64,000 bases of DNA from CAVVEQ01 sp963806635 (lineage in GTDB: Bacteria; Chloroflexota; Anaerolineae; Anaerolineales; Anaerolineaceae), in assembly GCA_963806635.1 (NCBI GenBank), contig CAWDZA010000002.1, positions 62,001-126,000 on the forward strand. Reading direction: 5' to 3'. This document shows, piece after piece, positions 8,453 through 17,699 of the stretch. Each line of letters opens with the position of its first letter. The stretch's first letter is position 1. The notes beneath the pieces were generated by a model. That model did no database searches and had not been told where the DNA came from. It was given only the letters and a program-made list of their open reading frames with translations. The position numbers were made by a program, and so were the translations under genes.

Positions 8453-10962
8453 TTATGCCGGCTCCGCCACCTTCTCGCGCTTGACCTTCACCTTTTTCTT
8501 CTTTGTCAGGATGATCTCCCCGGCTTTATCCAGGTCGATCCAGATGATATCCCCATCCACGAACTCGCCGGCCAGCAGTTTATCCGAAAGGGCATCCTCG
8601 ATCTTCTGCTGGATCACGCGCCGCAGCGGACGCGCGCCCATTTCGGGGTCGTAACCCTCATCCGCCAGCTTATTCAAGAGCCTCATCGGTGGCTTCCAGG
8701 GTCAGGTTGTGCTCAGCCAGGCGGTCGGAAACCTTCTTCAATTCCAGGGTCACGATCTCGCGGATCTGCTCGCGATTGAGGGCATGGAAGACGATGACCG
8801 AATCCAGGCGGTTGAGGAACTCGGGGCGGAAGACCTTTTTGAGCGAATCCAGCAGGGTCTTGCGCATGTCGTCGTACTTCTGCTGCTCCTCGATGGCTTC
8901 ATCGCGGGTGAGCTGAAAGCCGAGCGAGCCCTGCCTGCGGATCTCCTCCGCGCCGATGTTGGTGGTCATCACGATGATCGCGTTGCGGAAATCCACCTTG
9001 CGCCCCTTGGCATCCGAAAGATGCCCCTCCTCCATGATCTGCAGGAGCATGTTGTGCGCCTCGGGGTGGGCTTTCTCCACCTCGTCGAACACGACGATGG
9101 AATAGGGCTTGCGGCGGATGGCTTCGGTGAGCTGACCGGCTTCATCATAGCCGACATAGCCAGGAGGCGCGCCCACCAGGCGGCTGACGGTGTGACGCTC
9201 CATGAACTCGGACATATCCAGCTGGATCATCGCGTCTTCGCTGCCGAAGAGGAAACGGGCCAGGGTCTTGGTCAGCTCGGTCTTGCCCACGCCGGTGGGA
9301 CCCAGGAAGATGAAGGAGCCGATGGGGCGCTTGGGATCTTTGAGCCCGGCGCGCCCGCGCCGCACGGCTTTGGAGATGGCCTGGATGGCTTCCTCCTGCC
9401 CGACGATGGAGGTGCGCAGCTCATCTTCCATGTGCAGCAGGCGCTCGGATTCGGCGGTGGCCATCTGCATCACGGGCACGCCGGTCCACATGGAAACCAC
9501 CTCGGCGATATCGTCGGCGGTGACCACGGGGCTGGTGGAGCGTTCCCAGGTGGTGCGCATTTTTTCCAGCTGAGCGTTGATGCTGCTTTCCCGGGTCAGC
9601 AGTGCCTGGGCTTCATCCAGCCGGCCATCTTCCACCGCGGTGGTGTGGCTCTGGCGCACTTCGCGCAGCTGGGTCATCAGGTCCTTCTGGGCTTTGGCCT
9701 GCGGGGATTTATACATGCGCACCCGCGAGGAGGATTCATCGATCAGGTCGATGGCCTTATCCGGCAGGAAGCGGTCGTTGACGTAGCGGGCGGAAAGGCG
9801 CGCGGCGGCTTCGAGGGCTGCATCGGAGATCACCAGGCGGTGGTGCTCTTCGTAGGGGGTGCGGATGCCGCGCAGGATCTGGATGGTCTCCTCCACGGTG
9901 GGTTCATTGACCATGATGGGCTGGAAGCGGCGCTCGAGGGCGGCGTCGCTTTCGATATTCTTGCGGTATTCATCGATGGTGGTGGCGCCGATCACCTGCA
10001 GCTCGCCGCGGGAAAGGGCGGGCTTGAGGATGTTGGCGGCATCCACCGAGGAACCGGCAGAACCGGCACCCACCAGCATGTGGACTTCATCGATGAAGAG
10101 GATGGACTTGGTGGCTTTGAGCTCGTCGATCACGCGCTTGAGGCGCTCTTCGAACTGACCGCGGTACATGGTGCCCGCCACCAGCGAGCCGACATCCAAT
10201 TGAAGGACGCGCTTATTCGACGAGCGGCCCGGGGACATCCCCGGCGATGATGCGCTGGGCGAGCCCTTCGATGATGGCGGTCTTGCCCACGCCGGGTTCG
10301 CCGATGAGGGCGGGGTTATTTTTGGTGCGGCGGGCCAGCACCTGGATGACGCGCTCGATCTCCATCTGGCGCCCGATCACGGGGTCCAGCTTGCCTTCCT
10401 CGGCCTTGCCGGTCAGATCCGTGGCAAGCTGATCGACCAGGGGGGTTTTATCCTTCTTGCCGGATTCCGGTTTCTGCTGGGCGGTCTTATCCCCGCTGGC
10501 GGTGGTGGCACTGCCTGCCAGGCTGTTTTCGTTGAGCACGCGGTAGGTCTGGCGCCGGATCTGCTCCTGGGTGACGCCCAGCTTGCGCAGCACTTCCTGC
10601 CCGGCATCCTTGGTGGAATGGGTGAGGGCCAGCAGGAGGTGCTCGGTGCTGATGTATTGATTGCCCATGCGGCGGGCTTCCTCGATGGCCAGCTCCAGCA
10701 GCTCCTGCGTGCCGGGGGAAAGATCGATCTTGCCCTCGCGCTGCTCGCCATATCCGCCGATGCGCTCGACCATCTCCCGCACGCGGTCGGTCTCCAGTCC
10801 CAGGTCGCGCAGGACGCGCGAGGCGATGCCTTCCTCCTCCTCGATCAAACCCATCAGCACATGCTCTGTGCCGATGAAAGGCTGGCGAAAGCTTTCAGCA
10901 GCCTGGTGGGCCAGGCTGAGGACGTGGCGGGCGCGTTGGGTGAAGCGTTCCATTCCGGGCAA
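8453..10962 (-). CDS. clpC: ATP-dependent Clp protease ATP-binding subunit ClpC, two frameshifts
   Basis: About 836 residues of an Hsp100/Clp unfoldase that feeds substrates to ClpP. The N-domain begins M-E-R-F-T-Q-R-A-R-H-V-L-S-L-A, followed by AAA-1 (Walker A G-E-P-G-V-G-K-T), a middle coiled coil, AAA-2 (G-P-T-G-V-G-K-T-E-L) and the D2-small domain G-Y-D-P-E-M-G-A-R-P-L-R-R. The C-terminus is lysine-rich. Two breaks occur, near 10216 and 8681. At both, the local minus-strand sequence is GAATAAG and reading through requires skipping one base (giving L-V-E-K-R-V-L and A-L-E-K-L-A-D-E). No ClpP gene is in the window. A minus-strand terminator follows the gene. Confidence 0.9.
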
Positions 10963-11280
10963 GGGTCAATCCTCCTGAACGATTAAAACGGTACTTGCGG
11001 ATGCGTGCCATCCTGAGCGGGAGTCTGATCTCAAGTTTTGGGTGAGAGGGGAACTCAGTCTGGCTGTGTGGAAATGATTTTACCAAAGATTGGGGAGGAA
11101 TTCCAACGGAGGGTGTACAGGGAACATAAGAGATGTATAAGAAATCCCTCTCCCTCTCCGGGTGGAAGACAACCCCTCCCTAGCCCTCCCCAAAATAAAA
11201 CCGATTTTGGAGAGGGGACTGGCAGCCTCCCTCTCCATCCGAAGGATGGGGAGGGAGTGAGGGAGGGGTAAAATAATTAA
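10963..11280. other. 318-bp intergenic region, pyrimidine/purine-rich repeats
   Basis: Between the divergent clpC and DUF559 genes. The left part should hold the clpC promoter, but I see no confident -35/-10 pair. From about 11145 it is dominated by CCCTCCC-type tracts and their reverse complements (GGGAGGG), ending in a near-palindrome CCATCCGAAGGATGG at 11234-11248. No coding potential is apparent. Confidence 0.5.
11169..11192 (+). repeat. Left copy of a 24-bp direct repeat flanking the DUF559 gene
   Basis: The 24 bases at 11169-11192, core CCCCTCCCTAGCCCTCCCC, recur identically at 11632-11655. The pair brackets the DUF559 gene. Confidence 0.85.
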
Positions 11281-11646
11281 GTGGCCAAATCCAACCCCAC
11301 CTCTTCGATCCAATCCCGCGTTCGCGAAATGCGGCACGAACCGACCGAGGCGGAAGCCAGGCTCTGGTCCCAGCTTAGAGCACATCGGGTAAATGGTATT
11401 CATTTCCGCCGCCAGCATCCGCTTGGACCCTATATTGTGGATTTCTGTGCGGTGCAGTCCAGGCTGATCATCGAAGTGGATGGCAGCGGGCATCTGGAGC
11501 AGGAAGAATATGACCGCGAACGAACGGAATTTCTGGAAACGAAGGGTTACCGTGTGCTGCGCTTCTGGAACAACGAAGTGCTGGGCGATGTGGAGACAGT
11601 GATGGGGGTGATTTTGGAGACACTGGAAAGAACAACCCCTCCCTAG
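11281..11646 (+). CDS. DUF559 domain protein (Vsr-like endonuclease fold)
   Basis: 121 residues, starting at GTG. DUF559 proteins are related to very-short-patch-repair and restriction endonuclease-like folds. Visible family features are the N-terminal R-x-M-R-x-x-x-T-E-A-E-x-x-L-W, then F-R-R-Q-H-P-L-G-P-Y-I-V-D-F, then I-I-E-V-D-G-S-G-H, with acidic residues in the positions expected for the nuclease core, and R-V-L-R-F-W-N-N-E-V near the end. The last five codons and the stop lie inside the right-hand flanking repeat, so the repeat supplies the C-terminus (R-T-T-P-P-stop). Cellular role is unknown; such genes are often scattered and mobile-looking. Confidence 0.85.
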   Translation: MAKSNPTSSIQSRVREMRHEPTEAEARLWSQLRAHRVNGIHFRRQHPLGPYIVDFCAVQSRLIIEVDGSGHLEQEEYDRERTEFLETKGYRVLRFWNNEVLGDVETVMGVILETLERTTPP

Positions 11647-11655
11647 CCCTCCCCA
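11632..11655 (+). repeat. Right copy of the 24-bp direct repeat flanking the DUF559 gene
   Basis: Identical to 11169-11192. It overlaps the end of the DUF559 gene and is followed by a second near-palindrome, CCATCCTACGGATGG, in mirror position to the one on the left. Confidence 0.85.
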
Positions 11656-11682
11656 TCCTACGGATGGAGAGGGGATAAAAAC

Positions 11683-12843
11683 CTATATCTTCCCCACAAA
11701 ACGCTCGATCCTGCGTAGCGCTTCCTCGATTTGGTCGTAGGCGGTGGCGTAGGAGCAGCGCACGAACCCCTCACCCCCCGCGCCGAAGGAATTGCCCGGC
11801 ACCACGGCAACGTGTTCCTCCTGCAGCAGGCGGTGGGCGAATTCCTCGTCATCCAGCCCGGTGACCGAGACCTTCGGGAAGGCGTAAAACGCGCCGTGCG
11901 GCTCCACGGTGGGCAGACCGATGCGGTTCAGCCCATCCACGATCAGCCTCCTGCGCCGGTCGTATTCGGCGTGCATCTCCTTCACGTAGGGCTCACCGCT
12001 CTTCAGGGCTTCCTCCGCGGCGGCCTGAGCCGTGGTGGGGGCAGACATGACCATATACTGGTGCACCCGTACCAACCCCTTGATGATCTCGGCGGGTCCG
12101 GCGGCATAGCCGATGCGCCAGCCGGTCATGGCGTAATCCTTCGAAAAGCCCCCCAGCAGCACGGTGCGGCTGCGCATGCCCGGCAGGGTGGGGAAGCAGA
12201 CGTGCTCCACCCCGTAGACCAGGCGGTCGTAGATCTCGTCGGAGAGCACCACCAGGTCGTGTTCCTCGGCGATGCGGGCGATCTGCAGCAGGCTTTCGCG
12301 GCTGGCCACCGCCCCGGTGGGGTTGCAGGGGAAGCCGAGCAGGATGGCTTTGCTGCGCGCGGAAACTGCTTTGGAGATATCGGCGGGATCTACATCGAAG
12401 TTATTCTCAAACCGGCAGGGCACCTCCACCGCCGCGCCGCCCGCCATGATGGCGGAAGCCTGGTAGCTGACGAAGCAGGGGGTGGGGATGATCATCTCGT
12501 CGCCCGGGTCCAGCAGGGCGATGGCGCACAGGTTCAGCGCCTCCGAGCCGCCCACGGTGATGACGATCTCGGTGGCGGGGTCGTAGGTGACCCCGTAGAG
12601 CTTTTTGAGGTGCGCCGAAAGCGCCTGGCGCAGGGGGAGCGTGCCGAAATTGGAGGTGTAGTGGGTCTCGTTGCGCTGCAGCGAGCGGATGCCGGCCTGC
12701 AGGACTGGCTCGGGGGTGTTGAAATCCGGCTCGCCGATGCCCAGCGAGATCACTTCCTTCATGGTGGCGGCGATATCAAAGAACTTGCGGATGCCGGAGG
12801 GCCTGAGCCCGGCGATGCGGCGGGCGATGTATTGTTCGCGCAT
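11683..12843 (-). CDS. PLP-dependent aminotransferase, class I/II
   Basis: 386 residues of fold-type I aminotransferase. The substrate-binding loop L-G-I-G-E-P-D-F-N-T-P lies near the N-terminus, the PLP-contacting S-N-F-G-T and N-P-T-G motifs follow, and the Schiff-base lysine is in G-G-F-S-K-D-Y-A-M-T-G-W-R. The C-terminal R-C-S-Y-A-T-A arginine would bind the substrate carboxylate. The family includes aspartate and aromatic aminotransferases; substrate cannot be fixed from sequence alone. It lies 12 nt downstream of the nucleotidyltransferase gene on the same strand, suggesting cotranscription. Confidence 0.9.
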   Translation of the reverse strand: MREQYIARRIAGLRPSGIRKFFDIAATMKEVISLGIGEPDFNTPEPVLQAGIRSLQRNETHYTSNFGTLPLRQALSAHLKKLYGVTYDPATEIVITVGGSEALNLCAIALLDPGDEMIIPTPCFVSYQASAIMAGGAAVEVPCRFENNFDVDPADISKAVSARSKAILLGFPCNPTGAVASRESLLQIARIAEEHDLVVLSDEIYDRLVYGVEHVCFPTLPGMRSRTVLLGGFSKDYAMTGWRIGYAAGPAEIIKGLVRVHQYMVMSAPTTAQAAAEEALKSGEPYVKEMHAEYDRRRRLIVDGLNRIGLPTVEPHGAFYAFPKVSVTGLDDEEFAHRLLQEEHVAVVPGNSFGAGGEGFVRCSYATAYDQIEEALRRIERFVGKI

Positions 12844-12855
12844 GAGTCTCCTGTA

Positions 12856-13893
12856 TTATTCCTGCTGAGGGATGGGTTGATCTACTTCAACGATCGAGTT
12901 ATCGCCGATATTGAGCCGGCCGCGGGCGCCCTTCACGATCACATCACGTCCGAGATGCGAGTGGGTGAGGGTGCTATTCTCCACCATTGCACCCCGCTCG
13001 ATGATCGCATCGTTCACGGTCACATTGTGCATCTCCACGCCCTCCGCCAGCGAGACGTGCGGACCGATGGTGCAGCTCTCCAGCTTTGCGTCCGCGGGGA
13101 TGAAAACCGGCGGGATGACCTTCACACCGGCGTGGCGGGCGGCTTCGGCGGAGTTATCGTTGCCGCGCTCCAGCAGGTAGCGGTTCGTTTCGAGGGTAGC
13201 CTCGCGCGTGCCGGCATCCAGCCAGGTCTCCACGCTTTTGGTGGTGAAGACCGCGCCTTCCTCCAGCAGAACATTGATCGTATCGGTCACGAAATACTCG
13301 CCCTTGAGCGAGATCCCGCGCCGCACCTGGTCCTCGATGGCTTTCATCAGGCGCGCACCGGATTTGAAATAATAGAACCCCACCACCACGCGGTTGTTGT
13401 GGATATCGGCGGGCTTTTCAACCATGCGGGTCACAAACCCCTTGGAATCCACCTCCGCCACGCCAAAGCGGCGCGGATCGGGCACTTCCTTCACCCAGGC
13501 GACCCCATCCTGCTGCACGGTGGGCAGGAAGGCGAGATCCGTCTCGATCAGCGTATCCGAAAAGGACATGAGCATGGGTCCGTGCAGGAATTCGCGCGCC
13601 AGGTAGAGCGCGTCGGATTGCCCGCGCATCACCGCCTGGATCACGTATTCCACGCGCTTTTCCGGGTGAACTTTTTCCATGTACTCCTTCACCTGGTCAA
13701 CCTGGAACGGGCTGCAGATGAAGACCCAGCGCGCGGATCCCACCCCGGGCAGGGTATCGAACTGCGCCAGGCAGTAATCGAGGACGGTCTTGCCCGCCAG
13801 GTGGATGAGCGGCTTGGCCTTGCTCCAGGTGTGCGGGCGCATGCGGGTGCCGTGGCCGGCCATGGGGATGGCAATGGAGAATGGTTCGCTCAA
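12856..13893 (-). CDS. Sugar-phosphate nucleotidyltransferase
   Basis: 345 residues. The N-terminal nucleotidyltransferase domain has the signature I-P-M-A-G-H-G-T-R-M-R-P-H-T and K-P-L-I-H-L-A-G-K, for NTP and sugar-phosphate binding. A short C-terminal left-handed beta-helix-like stretch of I/V-repeats (residues about 245-340) resembles GlmU or mannose-1-phosphate guanylyltransferase relatives. It would activate a hexose-1-phosphate to an NDP-sugar for glycan synthesis; the exact sugar is not determined. The ATG at 13893 is preceded by a GGAGG-like site. Confidence 0.87.
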   Translation of the reverse strand: MSEPFSIAIPMAGHGTRMRPHTWSKAKPLIHLAGKTVLDYCLAQFDTLPGVGSARWVFICSPFQVDQVKEYMEKVHPEKRVEYVIQAVMRGQSDALYLAREFLHGPMLMSFSDTLIETDLAFLPTVQQDGVAWVKEVPDPRRFGVAEVDSKGFVTRMVEKPADIHNNRVVVGFYYFKSGARLMKAIEDQVRRGISLKGEYFVTDTINVLLEEGAVFTTKSVETWLDAGTREATLETNRYLLERGNDNSAEAARHAGVKVIPPVFIPADAKLESCTIGPHVSLAEGVEMHNVTVNDAIIERGAMVENSTLTHSHLGRDVIVKGARGRLNIGDNSIVEVDQPIPQQE

Positions 13894-13947
13894 ATCTGCC
13901 TCCGGTGAAGAGATCGGGTTGTAGAAATCATTTTACCCCAGGCAGGT

Positions 13948-15657
13948 TCACTTCGCAGCGGCTTCGAACCCGGCGATCTGCTCCTCGCAGAGGGCGATCA
14001 GCTCCCCGAGGGTGCCGGCATCAAAGGCCAGGCGCGCGCCGGCAGCCTGGTAAAGCTCCGGCAGGGGGACGCTGTTGCCGAGCGAGAGCGCGCGTCGGTA
14101 GGCTTTCACCGCGCCGGCCTGGTCCTGCAGGGCGTTGCGCCAGATCATGGTGGCGCCCATCTGCGCCAGGCCGTATTCGATATAGTAGAACGGCACCTCG
14201 AAGATGTGCATCTTTCGGTGCCAGCCGGTGACTTTTATCTCTTCCAGCCCGGACCAATCCACGCCCTGCATGAAGCGCTCCCACAGGTCGCCCCAGGCGG
14301 CATCGCAACTCCGGGGGTCTTTCGCCTGGGCGGGATGCTCATAGACCCAGTGCTGGAAGCCATCCACCACAGCCATATACGGCCAGAAGAGGATGTTGCC
14401 CTCCAGGTGCTCGATGCGCGCGCGGGCGTAATCCGCGTCGTTGTAATACCCGCCCTTCTCGGCTTTGAGGTAGGGCGCAGCCAGCAGCTCCATGCTCATG
14501 GATGCCACCTCGGCGATCTCCATCGGGTAGTTGAGCTGCTCGGCATAGGGCAGCTTGCCGGCTTCAAAGACGTGGAAGGCGTGCCCGGATTCGTGCAGCA
14601 TGGTCTGCACGTCGTCGTGGATGCCGACCGCGTTGTGGAAGATGAAGGGCTTGCGCGCCAGGGGGAAGGTATCGCAGTAGGCGCCGGGTCCCTTGTTCTT
14701 GCGGTTCATCAGGTCCAGCATATCTTCCTTCACCATTGTGTCGAAATAGCCACCGAGATCGGGGTCGACCTGGTGGAAGATCGAGGAGGTCTTGCGGATG
14801 AGGGTCTGCTCATCCTGGAAGGGGCGCAGGGGCGGCCTGCCGAGCGGGTCCACGTCCAGGTCCCAGGGGCGCAGGCTGGAAAGACCCATCTGCTGCTGGC
14901 GGCGGGCGTAGATGCGCCGGGCGGCTGGGACGACCGCTTGCTCGATGGCATCCCCGAACTTTTTGGCGTCCGCGGGGGTGTAATCGAAGCGGAAGAGCTT
15001 CTGCCACATGTAGGCGCGGAAATCGGTCTTACCCGCGTTCTTCGCCAGCGAGAAGCGCAGGTCGAGGAAGCGGTTCCAGAGCGCGTTGTAGGCATCCCGG
15101 TCAGCCAGCTGCCTGCTGGTTGTTAATCGCCAGGCTTTTTCCCGCAATGCGCGGTCGGTCTCCAGGTAGACCGGTTTGAGCTGGGTGACGGTGCGCTCCT
15201 CGCCCTCCCATTGGACGGTCTGCGCCCCGATGATGGCATCATATTCCGAGATCATCTTCTGTTCCTCGGCCAGGAGGGGCAGGTTCGCTTCGCGGTAGAG
15301 ATCGGCTTCGGCGCGCATGTTGCGCATCTGCACCGCATAGCCCTTGGGCTCCAATCCGCTTGCCAGCAATTTTTCCTTCAACTTCTGCTCGGCAGCCAGG
15401 TAGGCGGGGTAGATATTATCCATGAAATCATTGAACTGCCTATCGATCTTCTCATCCGCGGTGAAGCGGGTCTTGGCAACGTAGAGGCGTTCCTTCAGCT
15501 CATAAACGCAGGAGGCCACGTCCGACCATTCCTTGAGCCAGGCATCCACATTCGCGGGGGAGATCCCGCGCGCGGCAAGCTCCTCATAAACAGGCTGGTA
15601 GGTGGACCAGGTGGATGCAAGCAACGCTTCGGTGGATTTCGGCAGGGCAGGATTCAT
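13948..15657 (-). CDS. M3 family oligoendopeptidase (PepF/thimet-like)
   Basis: 569 residues of a gluzincin metallopeptidase. The zinc motif M-L-H-E-S-G-H-A-F-H (HExxH) lies near residue 350, with the third ligand glutamate expected in E-I-A-E-V-A-S-M about 25 residues on. The N-terminal half is helical with many charged heptads, as in PepF. It is a cytoplasmic enzyme that trims short peptides. No signal peptide is visible. It is divergent from radA with a short 108-bp spacer; no partner function is suggested by its neighbours. Confidence 0.92.
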   Translation of the reverse strand: MNPALPKSTEALLASTWSTYQPVYEELAARGISPANVDAWLKEWSDVASCVYELKERLYVAKTRFTADEKIDRQFNDFMDNIYPAYLAAEQKLKEKLLASGLEPKGYAVQMRNMRAEADLYREANLPLLAEEQKMISEYDAIIGAQTVQWEGEERTVTQLKPVYLETDRALREKAWRLTTSRQLADRDAYNALWNRFLDLRFSLAKNAGKTDFRAYMWQKLFRFDYTPADAKKFGDAIEQAVVPAARRIYARRQQQMGLSSLRPWDLDVDPLGRPPLRPFQDEQTLIRKTSSIFHQVDPDLGGYFDTMVKEDMLDLMNRKNKGPGAYCDTFPLARKPFIFHNAVGIHDDVQTMLHESGHAFHVFEAGKLPYAEQLNYPMEIAEVASMSMELLAAPYLKAEKGGYYNDADYARARIEHLEGNILFWPYMAVVDGFQHWVYEHPAQAKDPRSCDAAWGDLWERFMQGVDWSGLEEIKVTGWHRKMHIFEVPFYYIEYGLAQMGATMIWRNALQDQAGAVKAYRRALSLGNSVPLPELYQAAGARLAFDAGTLGELIALCEEQIAGFEAAAK

Positions 15658-15765
15658 GGGTTAACCTCGATACTCAGGGATGAATAAATTTTACCATCCG
15701 GATGGAAAAACCTTTGTGCAGAGAAGGGGAACACCTCGAAAATTCAAAAAGATTATAATTTACCC

Positions 15766-17176
15766 ATGCCCAAAGTCCATACCCGCTTCGTCTGCCAGCA
15801 GTGCGGCAAGGTGACCTCCAAATCCTTCGGACGCTGCCCGCAGTGCGGGTCCTATGCTTCGATGGTGGAAGAGGTGGTCACGGCTCCAGCCACCTCGGCA
15901 AGAACGGGTAATTCCGCTCAGCCTGGTAAACGAATCCCCCAAGAGCCTGGCGGAGATCACCGGCGACGCGGAAGAGCGCTTTGCCCTGCCGATTGCCGAG
16001 TTCGCCCGCGTGCTGGGCGGCGGCATCGTGCCCGGCTCCATCGTGCTGGTGGGCGGCGATCCCGGGATCGGCAAATCCACCCTGCTGCTGCAGATGGCGC
16101 ATGGAGGTGGCGCCCGCTGGGGAAGGTGCTGTACGTCTCCGGCGAGGAATCGGTGCGCCAGATCAAGATGCGCGCCCTGCGGCTGATGCGCGAGGAAGGC
16201 GGAGCGCAAGGGGGCGATTCCCCGAACCTGCTGCTGCTGACCGAGACCAACCTGGATGTCATCCTGCAGCACACCGCCGAGGTGAACCCGACCTTCCTGA
16301 TCATCGATTCGATCCAGACCGTTTACCTGCCGGAAATGACCTCCTCGGCCGGATCGGTCGGGCAGGTGCGCGAGTGCGCCTCGCGGCTGCGCGAGCTGGC
16401 CAAAGCCAGCGGCATCGCGGTGTTCCTGGTCGGGCACGTCACCAAGGAAGGCACCATCGCCGGGCCGCGGGTGCTGGAGCACATCGTCGATACCGTCCTC
16501 TACCTGGAGGGCGACCGCTACCAATCCTACCGGCTGCTGCGCTCGGTGAAGAACCGCTTTGGCGCCACCGCCGAGGTGGGCGTTTTTGAGATGCGCGAGA
16601 ACGGCATGATCGAGGTCAGCAATCCCTCCGAGGCCTTCCTGGCCGAGCGTATGGTGAACGCCCCCGGCAGCGCCATCGCGGTGACGATGGAGGGCACCCG
16701 CCCGCTGCTGGTGGAGATCCAGGGGCTGACCAGCCCCTCGAACCTGGGCAATCCGCGCCGCACCCCCAACGGGGTGGATTTCAACCGCCTGCTGCTTGTC
16801 ACGGCTGTGCTGGCCCGGCGGGCGCACCTGAAGATCTGACGACGCGGACGTGTTCGTCAATGTGGTCGGCGGATTGCGCATCGACGAGCCGGCAGCCGAC
16901 CTGGCCGTGGCGGCGGCGATCGCCTCCTCCGTCAAGGATGCACCGGTGAAGGCCGATACGGTGCTGATCGGCGAGATCGGTCTTTCGGGCGAGCTGCGCT
17001 GGGTGAGCCAGATGAATGCCCGCCTGAACGAGGCGGTCAAACTTGGTTTCAAGAGCGCGGTGATCCCGCGCAGGATCAAACACGGGGAAAAGCTGCCCCC
17101 CGGAATTCAGATCATCGAAGCCCGCTCGGTGCGGGAAGCCCTGGAATGGGCATTGAAAGGCGGAGAAAATGAATGA
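15766..17176 (+). CDS. radA: DNA repair protein RadA, four frameshifts
   Basis: About 469 residues of the RadA/Sms branch-migration helicase that acts in recombinational repair. The N-terminal zinc finger is C-Q-Q-C…C-P-Q-C (residues 10-29), Walker A is G-G-D-P-G-I-G-K-S-T, the RadA signature V-K-N-R-F-G is present, and a Lon-like domain closes the protein. Four breaks are needed to join these: about 15900-15915, 16108, 16130 and 16838. Each requires dropping one base, and together they rebuild L-L-L-Q-M-A…A-G-K-V-L-Y-V-S-G-E-E and R-A-H-L-K-I-D-D-A-D-V-F-V. The first three cancel, which hides them in a long ORF whose middle is nonsense. The stop overlaps the next start by 8 nt. Confidence 0.9.
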
Positions 17177-17690
17177 ACGCATCTTGCCGGTTGTGTTGAG
17201 CGCGGCGCGGACCACCCGGCTGAACCATGCCCTCGAGCATGCTACGTTGAACGTCCTTTCCCGGCTGGGAGTGCAGGCCAGGCTCGGGGGATATTCTGAA
17301 AAGGACGGGTTTTTCATCCTCGGCTCCATTGATTCGCAGGTGCTTAAGACTGCCGTGGACCAGGCTTACGAGCGACTGCTGCATGGCGAACCCTGGCTGG
17401 CCATCCACGAAAAATGCGGGACGAACTACGTGGCGGCCGGCGCGGTGGCCGGGTTTGCCGCCTGGCTGGGGATGCTCGGCGTGGGCAGTGGCTGGCGGCA
17501 AAAGGCCGATCGTCTGCCGATGGTGATGCTGCTCGTCACGATTTCGACGATCCTAGCACAACCTCTGGGACCATTTTTACAGAAAGAGCTGACCACCGAC
17601 CCGCGTGTGGATGCCATCCGGGTGGTTTCGATCACCCGCTACGACCGCGGCGCGCTGGTGGTGCACCGTATTCGCACGGCAAGAATCTGA
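17169..17690 (+). CDS. DUF6391-like membrane-associated protein
   Basis: 173 residues. It opens with a conserved-looking N-terminal block (L-N-H-A-L-E-H-A-T-L-N-V-L), continues with a short soluble region, and has two hydrophobic segments around residues 85-105 and 115-135. The pattern matches the small DUF6391 family found in Chloroflexota and cyanobacteria; no biochemical role is known. It overlaps radA by 8 nt and ends 9 nt before holA, so it is embedded in a DNA-repair/replication operon. Confidence 0.65.
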   Translation: MNERILPVVLSAARTTRLNHALEHATLNVLSRLGVQARLGGYSEKDGFFILGSIDSQVLKTAVDQAYERLLHGEPWLAIHEKCGTNYVAAGAVAGFAAWLGMLGVGSGWRQKADRLPMVMLLVTISTILAQPLGPFLQKELTTDPRVDAIRVVSITRYDRGALVVHRIRTARI

Positions 17691-17699
17691 TCCGCGGGG

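Noticed and set aside
8709..10250. Long plus-strand ORF of 513 codons opposite clpC
   Set aside because: It is the antisense shadow of a conserved GC-rich gene, with a composition of Gly/His/Asp runs and no family pattern.
11731..13908. Plus-strand ORF of 725 codons
   Set aside because: It runs antisense across two real genes (aminotransferase and nucleotidyltransferase) and has no recognisable domain.
15766..16839. Taking the 357-codon ORF as the true RadA protein
   Set aside because: Its residues from about 45 to 120 have no Walker A and are Arg/Pro nonsense; the motif is found in the other frames of the same bases.
505..16840. prfB-like programmed +1 frameshift as the common cause of the broken frames
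   Set aside because: Only four of twenty sites have a stop codon at the slip, and no shared upstream Shine-Dalgarno-like stimulator or slippery codon is seen.
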